From positions 32,407 through 96,406 of the forward strand of contig NW_020825432.1 in the NCBI RefSeq assembly GCF_003286085.1: DNA of 64,000 bases, given 5' to 3'. Source of the DNA: Drosophila persimilis. Taxonomy: Eukaryota > Arthropoda > Insecta > Diptera > Drosophilidae. Of this stretch, positions 34,533-45,526 are shown piece by piece. Made by a program: the position numbers and the translations under genes. Each line of letters begins with the position of its first letter. Position 1 is the stretch's first letter. Under the pieces are notes generated by a model. It did no database searches, was not told where the DNA came from, and was given only the letters and a program-made list of their open reading frames with translations.

Positions 34533-35653
34533 ATGTCGAATGCCAACCCCAATGACAACAACAACGAGCAGCCCCCAGCCGCCAAGAGGCAGCGATTGTC
34601 AGATGTTGCAAGTAAAGATGAAAGTACTTTGAATGAGATTTCGACTACTATGGACAGCAGTGAGGGTGAGGTCGGCGGGTCCTCGGGTGGTGGCGTCTCC
34701 GATCTTCGTGAGCTACTGCATAACATACTGGTGTGCGTTGTGTGCCGCGAGGTTCCACAACCACACGACTTCTATCAGTGCAGCCATGGGCATATCATGT
34801 GTGAGGACTGCAAGACCGCCGTTCTGGCTGTTGCCATCTTCAATAAAACGCGTGCCTGCTGCCCAAGTTGTCGATCGCTCATTAGAAACTACGATCAGGA
34901 GCAGAATCTAGTGGTGCGCCAGACCCTCTGGGAGCTACCCATCAGCTGCCCCAGCTGCAATGACCAGTTCTCAGATAGGAAAGATCTCTCCAGACACTTG
35001 GAGTTCGTTTGTGAGGGGCGTGTGGTTTGCTGGAAGTACCACTGCGTGGGCTGTTCTTGGAAGGGCTCCTACAAGGACAGCGTCTCACATGATTCCGACT
35101 GTGGGTTTCCCCAGAAGCAGGGAAAGGAGATCCTAGATATTCTGCTGCATGTCGAAGACAGGGAGCTTGAGGCCCAAAAGCCCGTGTTGCAGCTCCATCG
35201 GGTGCTGAGTGCTAGCCGGGTGGAATTTTTCACCTTGAGAATGAAGTGGATACACCGCTCAGAGGGTTTTGGAGAACCAGAACTCGTCTGCAGCATACCT
35301 CTGATGATCTCTTATCCCGATCCCCACAGACGATTCGTGCCTTTGAGGAGGATTGGGTGCTGCGTCTACGTCTGAAAAGAGCTGGGGAAAAAATCACCGT
35401 CAGCGGCCAGCTATTGCTTTCGACTACCCCACGAGTGTCCCTCCTGGTTGACCATTTGATCCAGATGCCGCAGAGTGTCTGCAGCGCCAAGCAGCTGCAC
35501 GACATACGCCCGCGTATCTACCGCCATATTTTCGATTCAACCGGCAAGTGCGCAAAGCGCCAGGAGCTTCCCTTGGCGGGACCTCAGGCCCTGTACCGGC
35601 TATTTGCCATGACCCGGATCCAGCTCCGTTTGTGGATGTTTTTGCATTATTGA
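34533..35653 (+). pseudogene. RING/TRAF zinc-finger gene, copy D
   Basis: Best-preserved copy, probably once an E3-ligase-like protein related to ZFTRAF1/CYHR1 (family assignment from memory). ATG 34533 opens a 280-aa frame. A charged, low-complexity N-terminus (1-60) is followed by a RING-like module (Cys68, Cys71, Cys83, His85, Cys90, Cys93, Cys110, Cys113) and TRAF-type fingers (about 139-195, CPSC..RHLEFVC..GC.W..H...C). The final ~35 residues are translated intron: the 34-bp donor deletion near 35266 leaves no GTAAG. Exon 2 codons, from TIRAFEEDWV after the acceptor at 35330, are out of frame and end at 35651-35653. The expected C-terminal substrate-binding half is therefore lost. Confidence 0.82.
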
Positions 35654-35746
35654 GCTGACGCTAAAAACCTTTAAATTGTAGTTTAAACCTTTATTGGGCA
35701 CATCTTTTGATTTGATTTTTAAATTCGTTGCTTTAGAGCTGCATTT

Positions 35747-36015
35747 TTAGGGTTTGGGCGCCTTCTGGATCTGCTCGTTCACAGCAAGACCTTCTTCAGC
35801 AGCAGCCTTGGCCTTATCATGGAAGTCGTGCAGAAGCAATCGAGTAAATTAGGCATACGTTTTTGTCTGGTCTGTTAAGGTCGGCTAGTGTCGGCTAGAC
35901 TTACCTTAACGCTATCCTCGTTGAAAAATTCCTTGACCTTTGCCAGCAGGCCGTTGAGCTGAGCCTCAACTGGCTTGGTGGGCTCCTCACGAGGCACGCG
36001 AGCACACATGCACAC
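35747..36015 (-). pseudogene. Small-peptide gene remnant, copy D
   Basis: Minus-strand exons 36015-35905 and 35827-35747. The first visible exon follows an acceptor (CTCTGCCTTCAG) and reads VCMCARVPREEP...KVKEFFNEDSVK, then a clear donor GTAAGT. The second encodes DFHDKAKAAAEEGLAVNEQ..KAPKP and a stop. The acceptor of the 77-nt intron between them now ends CTGCAC instead of CTGCAG, which should block splicing; an alternative AG lies 15 nt further. The upstream exon with the start is absent. Product: a short Ala/Glu/Lys-rich helical peptide of unknown identity. Confidence 0.5.
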
Positions 36016-36372
36016 CTGAAGGCAGAGTTACAGTAAAACCACAATGAGTCAAAGCAATCTTGGCTATTTTTGGTTTTTAGTTTGTTTCACTGGTCCTGCT
36101 CTTTACTGAAGAACGTTGACTTGAGTACTCATAGCGACAGCTCGTTTTGAGTCGCAGCCGAGATGAAACCGAGAGCCGGGCTTATTACCGGCGCCACTAT
36201 CAATGTCAAGTGCTTAGATGCGTACGTCCCGGTCCGCTCAGATAAGAGAGTGGAGTGAAGTAGAGTGCTCAAAGTAGAGTTATAGACTATGTAGCATACT
36301 ATGTGGGCATGGAGGACATTTAACTACCCATTTAGAGCTCTGGCAAATGGTCGAGATAAGAATTTATATAAA
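36016..36372. other. Partial LTR flank in unit D
   Basis: The intron tail, then the first ~300 bp of the shared flank, ending at TTATATAAAA where DINE 11 begins. Contains no supported gene. Confidence 0.5.
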
Positions 36373-37495
36373 AACGAGGGGGAACGTTGTGAGTTGCTGC
36401 GGACACCGCAACTCTACGGTTATACCCGATACTAAGTCAGTATGGCTCTCCTCCGGCAGACGCCGCTAATATTTAATGACACGACAAAGAGTGCGTGCGA
36501 GAGAGACAGAAAATCAGTCTGAGCGTGACGTCGGGCGCTGCGTAGCCACTGCAAATTGATTTGTTCCTTTTGGCTATAAAAATGATCTGATCTGATCCAG
36601 ATTCAGCAATCTAATAGATATGGTCATTATCTATGATTCTGCGTTTTTAGTTTTCTCAAATCTGCAATATTGTGGATGCAACAGATTTTCGTCCTTTGTG
36701 GGGGCGGATGGGGGTGGGGCGAAATTCTGAGATATACGTTTTATAGTGACATCTTAAAGGAGTGTGTGTACCAAATTTGGTTACTCTAGCCTTAATAGTC
36801 TCTGAGATTTGTGGTTGCCTCAGATTTTCGTCCTTTGCGGGGGCGGAAGGGGGTGTGGCGAAATTTGGACAGGAAACGGTCAAGGTCCGATATCACAGGA
36901 GTGTGGATACCAAATTTGGTTGCTCTGGCTTTTATAGGTTCTGAGATCCTTGAACTCATATTTTGCAATTGGCAAAACCGACCATGAAACCTGTGTGTTA
37001 GAGTGAGACAGAGCGAGAAAGAGTGAAATTGTTTTCGTGATTCTGGCTGTAATAATTATACGATCTGGTTCAGATTTTGCTCTCTAGAAGATATAGTCAT
37101 CTTCTACGATTCTGCGTTTTTAGTTTTATCGTATCGTCGAAATTGTGGATGCCACAGATTTTCGCCCTTTGTGGGGGCGGAAGTGGGCGGGGCAAAGTTT
37201 TGAAATATTTTTGGAGCAGTGACATATCACAGAAGTCTGGATCCAAAACATCGTTGCTCTAGCTCTTATAGTCTTTGAGCATTAGGCGCTGAAGGGGACG
37301 GACAGACGGACAGACGGACAGACGGACGGACGGACGGACGGACAGACAGACATGGCTCAATCGACTCGGCTATTGATGCTGATCAAGAATATATATACTT
37401 TATGGGTTCGGAAACGATTCCTTCTGGACGTTACACACATCCACTTTTACCACAAATCTAATATACCCCAATACTCATTTTGAGTATCGGGTATA
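36373..37495 (-). mobile_element. DINE repeat 11 (recombinant)
   Basis: Its left part shares variants with DINE 12 (TAATATTTAATGACACG; CATGGCTC at 37351) and its right end shares variants with DINE 10 (TATGGGTTCGG at 37401; CCACTTTTACC). The switch lies between 37355 and 37407. Confidence 0.88.
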
Positions 37496-37798
37496 AAAAA
37501 CATGTCAGCAACATATCTATTTGACATGTACTAAATGAAACATGGACTAATAGGCACCGTAATCTTGTTTGCGATAGCAGAGCACTTTGGCGGTCAAAGA
37601 GGTTACTTTTCACCACACCAGTCCACCGAGACACCACCCCCCCCAGACCCATTGAACGCTATGGGCCGCATTACAAATATTTTTGAGTACATTTATGTGT
37701 AGATCAAAGTGCATTCTATTAAATTAAACTATTCATGGGTGCCTACTATGCCGTTTTTCTCTGTGTGTATCCTCTGTTTTTAAATTTGTAATTTTCAG

Positions 37799-37899
37799 GG
37801 AACCAGCTTGGCCTTGGAAAACTCGTAACCTTGTGCTCGTACTTTACACCAGAGTATCAGTTCACTCTGCAAAAACAGGCAATCAGAATTGTTGAATAA
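37799..37899 (+). pseudogene. Terminal exon of an unidentified host gene (unit E)
   Basis: Duplicate of the exon at 34375-34475, with the same acceptor, 32 codons and stop/AATAAA overlap. Confidence 0.5.
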
Positions 37900-37956
37900 A
37901 GCACGCACACATACTGTAAAGCCAGGCCGAGGCTGCTGGCCGAAATACCCTTCAGA

Positions 37957-39077
37957 ATGTCGAATGCCAACCCCAATGACAACAACAACGAGCAGCCCCC
38001 AGCCGCCAAGAGGCAGCGATTGTCAGATGTTGCAAGTAAAGATGAAAGTACTTTGAATGAGATTTCGACTACTATGGACAGCAGTGAGGGTGAGGTCGGC
38101 GGGTCCTCGGGTGGTGGCGTCTCCGATCTTCGTGAGCTACTGCATAACATACTGGTGTGCGTTGTGTGCCGCGAGGTTCCACAACCACACGACTTCTATC
38201 AGTGCAGCCATGGGCATATCATGTGTGAGGACTGCAAGACCGCCGTTCTGGCTGTTGCCATCTTCAATAAAACGCGTGCCTGCTGCCCAAGTTGTCGATC
38301 GCTCATTAGAAACTACGATCAGGAGCAGAATCTAGTGGTGCGCCAGACCCTCTGGGAGCTACCCATCAGCTGCCCCAGCTGCAATGACCAGTTCTCAGAT
38401 AGGAAAGATCTCTCCAGACACTTGGAGTTCGTTTGTGAGGGGCGTGTGGTTTGCTGGAAGTACCACTGCGTGGGCTGTTCTTGGAAGGGCTCCTACAAGG
38501 ACAGCGTCTCACATGATTCCGACTGTGGGTTTCCCCAGAAGCAGGGAAAGGAGATCCTAGATATTCTGCTGCATGTCGAAGACAGGGAGCTTGAGGCCCA
38601 AAAGCCCGTGTTGCAGCTCCATCGGGTGCTGAGTGCTAGCCGGGTGGAATTTTTCACCTTGAGAATGAAGTGGATACACCGCTCAGAGGGTTTTGGAGAA
38701 CCAGAACTCGTCTGCAGCATACCTCTGATGATCTCTTATCCCGATCCCCACAGACGATTCGTGCCTTTGAGGAGGATTGGGTGCTGCGTCTACGTCTGAA
38801 AAGAGCTGGGGAAAAAATCACCGTCAGCGGCCAGCTATTGCTTTCGACTACCCCACGAGTGTCCCTCCTGGTTGACCATTTGATCCAGATGCCGCAGAGT
38901 GTCTGCAGCGCCAAGCAGCTGCACGACATACGCCCGCGTATCTACCGCCATATTTTCGATTCAACCGGCAAGTGCGCAAAGCGCCAGGAGCTTCCCTTGG
39001 CGGGACCTCAGGCCCTGTACCGGCTATTTGCCATGACCCGGATCCAGCTCCGTTTGTGGATGTTTTTGCATTATTGA
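37957..39077 (+). pseudogene. RING/TRAF zinc-finger gene, copy E
   Basis: Translates identically to copy D over the 280-aa frame (37957-38799). It has the same 34-bp donor deletion and the same out-of-frame exon 2 ending at 39075-39077. The damage therefore predates the D/E duplication. Confidence 0.82.
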
Positions 39078-39170
39078 GCTGACGCTAAAAACCTTTAAAT
39101 TGTAGTTTAAACCTTTATTGGGCACATCTTTTGATTTGATTTTTAAATTCGTTGCTTTAGAGCTGCATTT

Positions 39171-39439
39171 TTAGGGTTTGGGCGCCTTCTGGATCTGCTC
39201 GTTCACAGCAAGACCTTCTTCAGCAGCAGCCTTGGCCTTATCATGGAAGTCGTGCAGAAGCAATCGAGTAAATTAGGCATACGTTTTTGTCTGGTCTGTT
39301 AAGGTCGGCTAGTGTCGGCTAGACTTACCTTAACGCTATCCTCGTTGAAAAATTCCTTGACCTTTGCCAGCAGGCCGTTGAGCTGAGCCTCAACTGGCTT
39401 GGTGGGCTCCTCACGAGGCACGCGAGCACACATGCACAC
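39171..39439 (-). pseudogene. Small-peptide gene remnant, copy E
   Basis: Duplicate of the copy D remnant, with the same defective acceptor. Confidence 0.5.
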
Positions 39440-39796
39440 CTGAAGGCAGAGTTACAGTAAAACCACAATGAGTCAAAGCAATCTTGGCTATTTTTGGTTT
39501 TTAGTTTGTTTCACTGGTCCTGCTCTTTACTGAAGAACGTTGACTTGAGTACTCATAGCGACAGCTCGTTTTGCGTCGCAGCCGAGATGAAACCGAGAGC
39601 CGGGCTTATTACCGGCGCCACTATCAATGTCAAGTGCTTAGATGCGTACGTCCCGGTCCGCTCAGATAAGAGAGTGGAGTGAAGTAGAGTGCTCAAAGTA
39701 GAGTTATAGACTATGTAGCATACTATGTGGGCATGGAGGACATTTAACTACCCATTTAGAGCTCTGGCAAATGGTCGAGATAAGAATTTATATAAA
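39440..39796. other. LTR flank, first part (unit E)
   Basis: Shared flank up to TTATATAAAA, where DINE 12 is inserted. The flank resumes at 40920. Confidence 0.5.
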
Positions 39797-40919
39797 AACG
39801 AGGGGGAACGTTGTGAGTTGCTGCGGACACCGCAACTCTACGGTTATACCCGATACTAAGTCAGTATGGCTCTCCTCCGGCAGACGCCGCTAATATTTAA
39901 TGACACGACAAAGAGTGCGTGCGAGAGAGACAGAAAATCAGTCTGAGCGTGACGTCGGGCGCTGCGTAGCCACTGCAAATTGATTTGTTCCTTTTGGCTA
40001 TAAAAATGATCTGATCTGATCCAGATTCAGCAATCTAATAGATATGGTCATTATCTATGATTCTGCGCTTTTAGTTTTCTCAAATCTGCAATATTGTGGA
40101 TGCAACAGATTTTCGTCCTTTGTGGGGGCGGATGGGGGTGGGGCGAAATTCTGAGATATACGTTTTATAGTGACATCTTAAAGGAGTGTGTGTACCAAAT
40201 TTGGTTACTCTAGCCTTAATAGTCTCTGAGATTTGTGGTTGCCTCAGATTTTCGTCCTTTGCGGGGGCGGAAGGGGGTGTGGCGAAATTTGGACAGGAAA
40301 CGGTCAAGGTCCGATATCACAGGAGTGTGGATACCAAATTTGGTTGCTCTGGCTTTTATAGGTTCTGAGATCCTTGAACTCATATTTTGCAATTGGCAAA
40401 ACCGACCATGAAACCTGTGTGTTAGAGTGAGACAGAGCGAGAAAGAGTGAAATTGTTTTCGTGATTCTGGCTGTAATAATTATACGATCTGGTTCAGATT
40501 TTGCACTCTAGAAGATATAGTCATCTTCTACGATTCTGCGTTTTTAGTTTTATCGTATCGTCGAAATTGTGGATGCCACAGATTTTCGCCCTTTGTGGGG
40601 GCGGAAGTGGGCGGGGCAAAGTTTTGAAATATTTTTGGAGCAGTGACATATCACAGAAGTCTGGATCCAAAACATCGTTGCTCTAGCTCTTATAGTCTTT
40701 GAGCATTAGGCGCTGAAGGGGACGGACAGACGGACAGACGGACAGACGGACGGACGGACGGACGGACAGACAGACATGGCTCAATCGACTCGGCTATTGA
40801 TGCTGATCAAGAATATATATACTTTATGGGGTCGGAAACGATTCCTTCTGGACGTTACACACATCCACTTTCACCACAAATCTAATATACCCCAATACTC
40901 ATTTTGAGTATCGGGTATA
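39797..40919 (-). mobile_element. DINE repeat 12, full length
   Basis: Inserted in an A-rich run of the flank; the uninterrupted site is seen at about 29870. It carries CATGGCTC, TATGGGGTCGG and CACTTTCACC, the parental variants for the left part of DINE 11. Confidence 0.9.
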
Positions 40920-41392
40920 AAAATCGCGTACGAGTAGGAAAAGGATACTAGGAAACGGGATACAGAGGGTCAACGGGACAGATCAGCATGGATACGTAAA
41001 CGAAGAAGATCACCGGTCAGATCTTTGTCGGCTGCGGTATCGCTCATTGGCGAGAACGCCCACCCTACCATGATCCTTCAGGGCCACCTATTAACAGTCA
41101 GGATCCCTTCAAATAAGCCTGCTATTCAATATTGTCTTACATTTATAGGGTATTCCTATACAGCATATACTGGGGAAGGAATATCATAAGGGCGAGGTAG
41201 GGTATAATGATCTTAAATCTATAAAACTGATTAGTAGTAGGTATATATAAATGCACGAGCATGTATAAAACCGTGATTATGGTTGAAGACCAACGAATAG
41301 TTACCGCACATTCATTCTTTTCAGATGGGGGTTAAATCGGTGGTACTGGCACGTGTCCGGGAATAACCAATCCGTAACTTCTAGACCAGCGT
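40920..41392 (-). other. LTR flank, second part
   Basis: Continuation of the shared flank after DINE 12, starting ATCGCGTACGAGTAGG and leading into LTR copy 4. Confidence 0.55.
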
Positions 41393-42027
41393 TGTAATAC
41401 GTAGATACTAGTGGTGCTAATCCTACGCGGAAAAAACAGGAATTTTTCAACGGGTCTCTGTAGCTGGGTGGATAATTACCTCAACAGAATTACACCACTG
41501 ATCGAAAAATTTTACTGAACTGTGGGCGTTCGTTTTCCAAATGGTCGAACGGCTGCCCCAGTATTGACGATATATAACTGGCGCGTCCACTCAAATTAAA
41601 TGATCACTTTGAGCCGCACTTGGCACTTGCACTAGGCTTTGACTTTGGCTTGACCTTGGTTTAGAGAACTGGGTCAGCTCTACAAGACTTCTTTTTCCAC
41701 GGCCGGTCACTCTGACGGTCACGAGGAGAGAAATAAAGAGGCTGGGACTACTAAAAACAGCAAACCACGTTTTTCCACACTTTCTATGGTCTTCTTCTGT
41801 TATACAGGATCCAGACACAGCAATATTTAATAAAATATAGTGCACGGCAGAAAAATTGCATATCAAAGCGTTGCCGCTTGGTCGCAAAACAGCTCTTGAT
41901 AAGCTTTATCAAAGCTCACAAGATCTTCAACTCGAATTTTTTTACAGCCTAGTTTTAGGCTGTAATTTTGGGAGTTAGCCGTGGATAATTAAAATACAAG
42001 AAGACACGATAAGCGTCGAATATTACA
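41393..42027 (-). repeat. LTR of the gypsy-type element, copy 4 (635 bp)
   Basis: Same TGTAATA/TATTACA termini and length as the others. Confidence 0.85.
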
Positions 42028-42127
42028 CCCCCCGCTGAAATCACAGTTTGGGGTCTTGCTAACCAAAGCGTGATCCACACTTGGAGTGCTGGATACGATT
42101 TATTGTTTAATATCATTTGCGTGATAT

Positions 42128-42254
42128 TTACCAATAAAGCGACCCTGGAAATCTTTTCTTAATGCGGGCTTTCCGAAACGTAGGTGCCAGTTTCGCATCA
42201 ATGCCTTTCACAAAACTACTCTGGTCAAAATTTCGTCTATACACTTCTTGACCC
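42128..42254 (-). pseudogene. Retroelement integrase C-terminus, copy 4 (truncated)
   Basis: Only the last ~40 codons remain (..VYRRNFDQSSFVKG..FPGSLYW). Homology to the other copies stops after CTTCTTGACCC at 42254, where an unrelated LTR retrotransposon fragment begins. Confidence 0.75.
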
Positions 42255-42303
42255 TTCTTGACTTCTTGCTGACACCCCGGATACACAGAGACGAAACCAA
42301 TCA

Positions 42304-42690
42304 GGAACCCGGATATCTTGCGAGGAACAACGCACCGAACGAGGCGTGCGTGGCTGCTTCTCCTGGACACATCCGCTTCAGGAACCCGGATATCTTGCGA
42401 GGAACGACGCACCGAACGAGGCGTGCGTGGCTGCTTCTCCTGGACCCATCCGCTTCAGGAACCCGGATATCTTGCGAGGAACGACGCACCGAACGAGGCG
42501 TGCGTGTCTGCTTCTCCTGGACCCATCCGCTTCAGGAACCCGGATATCTTGCGAGGAACGACGCACCGAACGAGGCGTGCGTGGCCGCTTCTCCTGGACA
42601 CATCCGCCTCCGGGACCCGGATATCCTTCGAAGAACGACGCACCGAACGAAGCGGGCGTGGCTGTTCCTTCAAGGGCAAACCGCAACCGT
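42304..42690. repeat. 77-bp tandem repeat, five copies
   Basis: The anchor GGAACCCGGATATCTTGCG starts at 42304, 42381, 42458 and 42535, with a diverged copy at 42612; the period is exactly 77 bp. Because 77 is not a multiple of three, reading frames through it rotate and each of several open frames shows the same peptides in turn. I regard those frames as shadows. Confidence 0.88.
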
Positions 42691-42749
42691 GATTGTACCG
42701 AAGGGACCAACCAAGGCCGACATTTTGGAGATTCTCATTAAGTCTATAA

Positions 42750-43817
42750 CCGCTCCGCCGCACTCATAGAGTATCAAAGTATTTCTTGCCTGTAGTCAAC
42801 AAGTCCATTCCTATTCACAGATCATCGAATGCGAGAGACCGCCGCCGACGGAGAACTACGACAAAAGCCAGGCCGGAGCCCCCAATCGACTGGGAGATCA
42901 TCGAGGAACTGATTCTTCGCCCCACTCCGCGAGAATGCCAAGTCCACCCAGAGGTCCTCAGCTGGGAAAATTTATGCGGCGACGTCGTAAGCTGGCCACG
43001 CATCGACCAGATCATCGAGGGGCACGATTCAGACCCCGATCACGTCAATATTACAGGAGACGTGGCCACCAACGCCAGGGACCCAAGCCCTGGCAACGTC
43101 GCCAGAGCCACGTTCACCCACGCTCAGGGCCCCAGCCAGGTCAACCCCGACCAGGTCGCCGAAGAGCACGCGCAGGGCCCTGGACACGCCACCGTAGGAG
43201 AAGCAGCCGACTTCACCGCTCCGGGTCCGAGCCCCGACGAGGGGGCAGAGGCCATCACTATCCCTGACGGGCTGCCAGGTGCCACCGCACGCGGATACCG
43301 CCAGCAATTCGAGCCGACGGAGTTCGAAAAAGAGATGCTCCGCTGGGAAGAGCCACCGCTTCCGGCACTCTTCGGGGCCCTTGATATGCTCAACCTTCTC
43401 GAACGGGTAGACGGGTTGGACATCGCCCCCGAAGATGCAGGACTACCGGCCGTCAGCAACTTTGACGCCATCCTGCGTCCCGAAGACATCGCCACCGAAG
43501 ACGCAGAGCTACCGGCCGTCTGCGATCTGGACGCCATCCTACATCCCGAAGGCGGCCGTCCGGAGATACCAGAAACGTCGACCCCCAACCCAGCCGTTCG
43601 TTGGGTGACTGGGGAGGCGGATTGGAGAGTACTTACGCCCGACGGCCGGCTGCCAGACACCCTGAAAGCCCGGCTCCTGGCACAACTCGTCAACCCGCGG
43701 CGTAAAGATGTCCGATTCTTGGCAGAGGCGGACAACACCTTCTTCCAGGTCCACATCAGCAAGACGAGCAAAGTGACTATTCGCTCACGGGCCCCCCGAA
43801 GTAAGGAGAGGGTGTGA
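42750..43817 (+). CDS. Unidentified retrotransposon ORF
   Basis: A frame open from 42750 to a TGA at 43815-43817 that is itself inside the LTR start. There is no ATG near the beginning; a frame ending in GPTKADILEILIKSITAPPHS at 42769 precedes it, so the protein may be reached by frameshifting or may have lost its start. The ~345-355 residues are basic at the N-terminus (RDRRRRRTTTK), then acidic and Pro/Gly/Ala-rich. A repeated ~25-residue unit (EDAGLPAVSNFDAIL.., EDAELPAVCDLDAIL..) lies near residues 220-255. It could be a gag-like or accessory 3' ORF; no catalytic motif is seen. Confidence 0.5.
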   Translation, partial: PLRRTHRVSKYFLPVVNKSIPIHRSSNARDRRRRRTTTKARPEPPIDWEIIEELILRPTPRECQVHPEVLSWENLCGDVVSWPRIDQIIEGHDSDPDHVNITGDVATNARDPSPGNVARATFTHAQGPSQVNPDQVAEEHAQGPGHATVGEAADFTAPGPSPDEGAEAITIPDGLPGATARGYRQQFEPTEFEKEMLRWEEPPLPALFGALDMLNLLERVDGLDIAPEDAGLPAVSNFDAILRPEDIATEDAELPAVCDLDAILHPEGGRPEIPETSTPNPAVRWVTGEADWRVLTPDGRLPDTLKARLLAQLVNPRRKDVRFLAEADNTFFQVHISKTSKVTIRSRAPRSKERV

Positions 43818-44844
43818 GGACCCATACTGGGAGCCTCACATAGTAACAAGAGTTAAGTGATTAATAAGACAACCTGAAAATATAGTAAGTCGCAATGGAG
43901 CGAGATTTGTATTAGTCAAAATCATATGCTATGGTAGTAAATAAGCTAGTTAAGTTTTGCATAGCCGAAATCCCGCCAAACGGCCAGCTCACACGGAACA
44001 ACCGCAAAGAAAACAGCGAGGAGAGAGAGCCATGCTCAGCCGGCAGCAGAGCGGATCTCTTTCGAGAAAGTCCCGTTGGCCCGAAAACGAGCGCTAGGCG
44101 TGGGGAGAACGTCGAGCGACCGTGGCGAGAGAGGAGTCGATTTTTGGAAGCGAGCGAAGACGGAACGTCGCGGACAGTGAAGAGATAAAGAAAAAGTGTT
44201 GAACGGCCGCGCGCCAGAGAGGAAAGAAAAAGCATGGACGAGCTGCAGGAACACAGGCGCCGCATCCGCGGGTGAGCTGGCCGATGGCCAAGGTAGTAGT
44301 AGGAGTAGAAGGGAGTGCAAGGGGAATCAATCCAATAAAACTTCGATCATATAATTAAGAACTCTTTGGCTTCCATTTGTTTTCTCTGGTCGGACCACCG
44401 ACTGCGGTCATCTCTCCACCCCCTCCCCTTCCGTTTTCCTGACTGTTTTCGGTCACTACGCTCCCGCTCTGACTCTGGCAACAGGGTTTTACCCTGCTGG
44501 AGTGAGAAGTGGTACGCGTTTCGGCAGAGGCGCCCCCCCCCCCCCTTACCCTTTTCCTTCATCTCCCCGGACCCGCGGCCCACCTCGACCTTGGCAACAG
44601 GGGTTTTACCCTGCTGAAGTCGGGGAGTGCAGCGTCTCGGGTGAGTTTCGCGCCGCCCGGCCCAACGCCCGCTTCCCCCCCCCTAATTTCTCCCGAAGGC
44701 CCCGACGTTGACGGCGGCTCGGCGATCCCTGCGCCAACGACCCGCCTCCCCCCCCCAGTCTCAACGTCTCAGCAACTTACAAATAAACTGTAGGTGACCC
44801 TGGGCAGACTGAGACTGACCCCAGCCTAGGATCACTACTTTACA
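43813..44844 (+). repeat. LTR of the second retrotransposon (1,032 bp)
   Basis: Begins TGTGAGGACCC right after the purine tract and ends CTACTTTACA at the junction with integrase sequence. It contains AATAAA at about 44335, poly(C) runs, and two copies of a hairpin-forming CAGGGTTTTACCCTG motif (44482-44496 and 44598-44613). Boundaries rest on the TG..CA ends and the junctions only. Confidence 0.6.
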
Positions 44845-45526
44845 CTGGAAATCTTTTCTTAATGCGGGCTTTCCGAAACGTAGGTGCCAGTTTCGCATTA
44901 ATGCCTTTCACAAAACTACTCTGGTCAAAATTTCGTATACACTTCTTGACCCACTTGAAAGTTTACTTCTCGGCTTCGAAGATTATAGATATTTTCATTG
45001 CGAACATGCTGCTGTTTCATTGCTTCTGCAGCGGTCTTGCGAATTAGCTCGAAGGAATCGTCGCGATCGAAGACTACTGTTCGGTTCTCCAACATACTGA
45101 GGTTTCGTAGGAGTTGATTAGTGGAACCGCCAGTAATCATGTTTTGGCCAAAAGCAACAGGATATGGGCTACTTTTGATGGCTGCATGCACACTATATTG
45201 ATCGGGCTTAATGTACGCTTTGATAGCAGCGAGTACCGAGCGATTTACCCGCTCTGAGGCATTGGTTTGGGGAGCGTAGGCGGCGGTGTACGAATGTCGA
45301 ATGTAGAAATGTAGAAAATCGACGTAAAGTTTTTGAAATAGACGAAAGGTCTCCCCTGCTTTGCCCATTGGCGGACGTAGAGGATGATTGGGGTGCTCGG
45401 TCGTTCCTATTCGAGGAAGTCGGTCAGCTGTACTCTTCGTCGCCCAAAAAAAGCATAACATCTAATTCGTTAATTTCCTTCCTGTTTTGCTACTCAAAAT
45501 TCGCTTCAGCAGCGATCAAATACAAA
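44845..45526 (-). pseudogene. Retroelement integrase core, copy 5 (internally deleted)
   Basis: Encodes the C-terminal half and the N-terminus, but a deletion joins YVDFL directly to the stretch before RHSYTAAY, removing the second catalytic Asp. A 2-bp loss near 44936 (CGTATACAC) shifts the C-terminal frame. It adjoins DINE 13. Confidence 0.78.

Larger units (their letters stand above)
34072..37495. repeat. Tandem unit D (3,424 bp)
   Basis: First of two adjacent, near-identical 3,424-bp units. Contents in order: host intron segment, terminal exon of an unknown gene, RING/TRAF gene, small-peptide gene, part of the LTR flank, DINE 11. Boundaries coincide with DINE ends. Confidence 0.9.
37496..40919. 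repeat. Tandem unit E (3,424 bp)
   Basis: Second copy of the unit at 34072-37495, offset by exactly 3,424 bp. Only a few substitutions were noticed, for example TTTTGCGTCGC here against TTTTGAGTCGC in D. Confidence 0.9.
42255..44844 (+). mobile_element. Second LTR retrotransposon, 3' portion
   Basis: Contains a 77-bp tandem repeat, an ORF without an ATG, a purine-rich tract (GTAAGGAGAGGG) and one LTR. It is embedded in the integrase remnant. The integrase sequence resumes at 44845 and overlaps by about 105 bp what lies left of 42254, so this is not a simple insertion with a short target duplication. Confidence 0.6.

Noticed and set aside
42304..42690. CRISPR-like array
   Set aside because: Units abut without spacers and the context is a eukaryotic retrotransposon.
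42248..42769. Long overlapping frames on both strands through the 77-bp repeat
   Set aside because: They are created by a stop-poor repeat of period 77; the same peptides appear in every frame.
42128..45526. Intact host or env gene spanning the integrase and 343-aa frame
   Set aside because: The junctions at 42254 and 44845 join unrelated sequences; the pieces belong to two different LTR elements.
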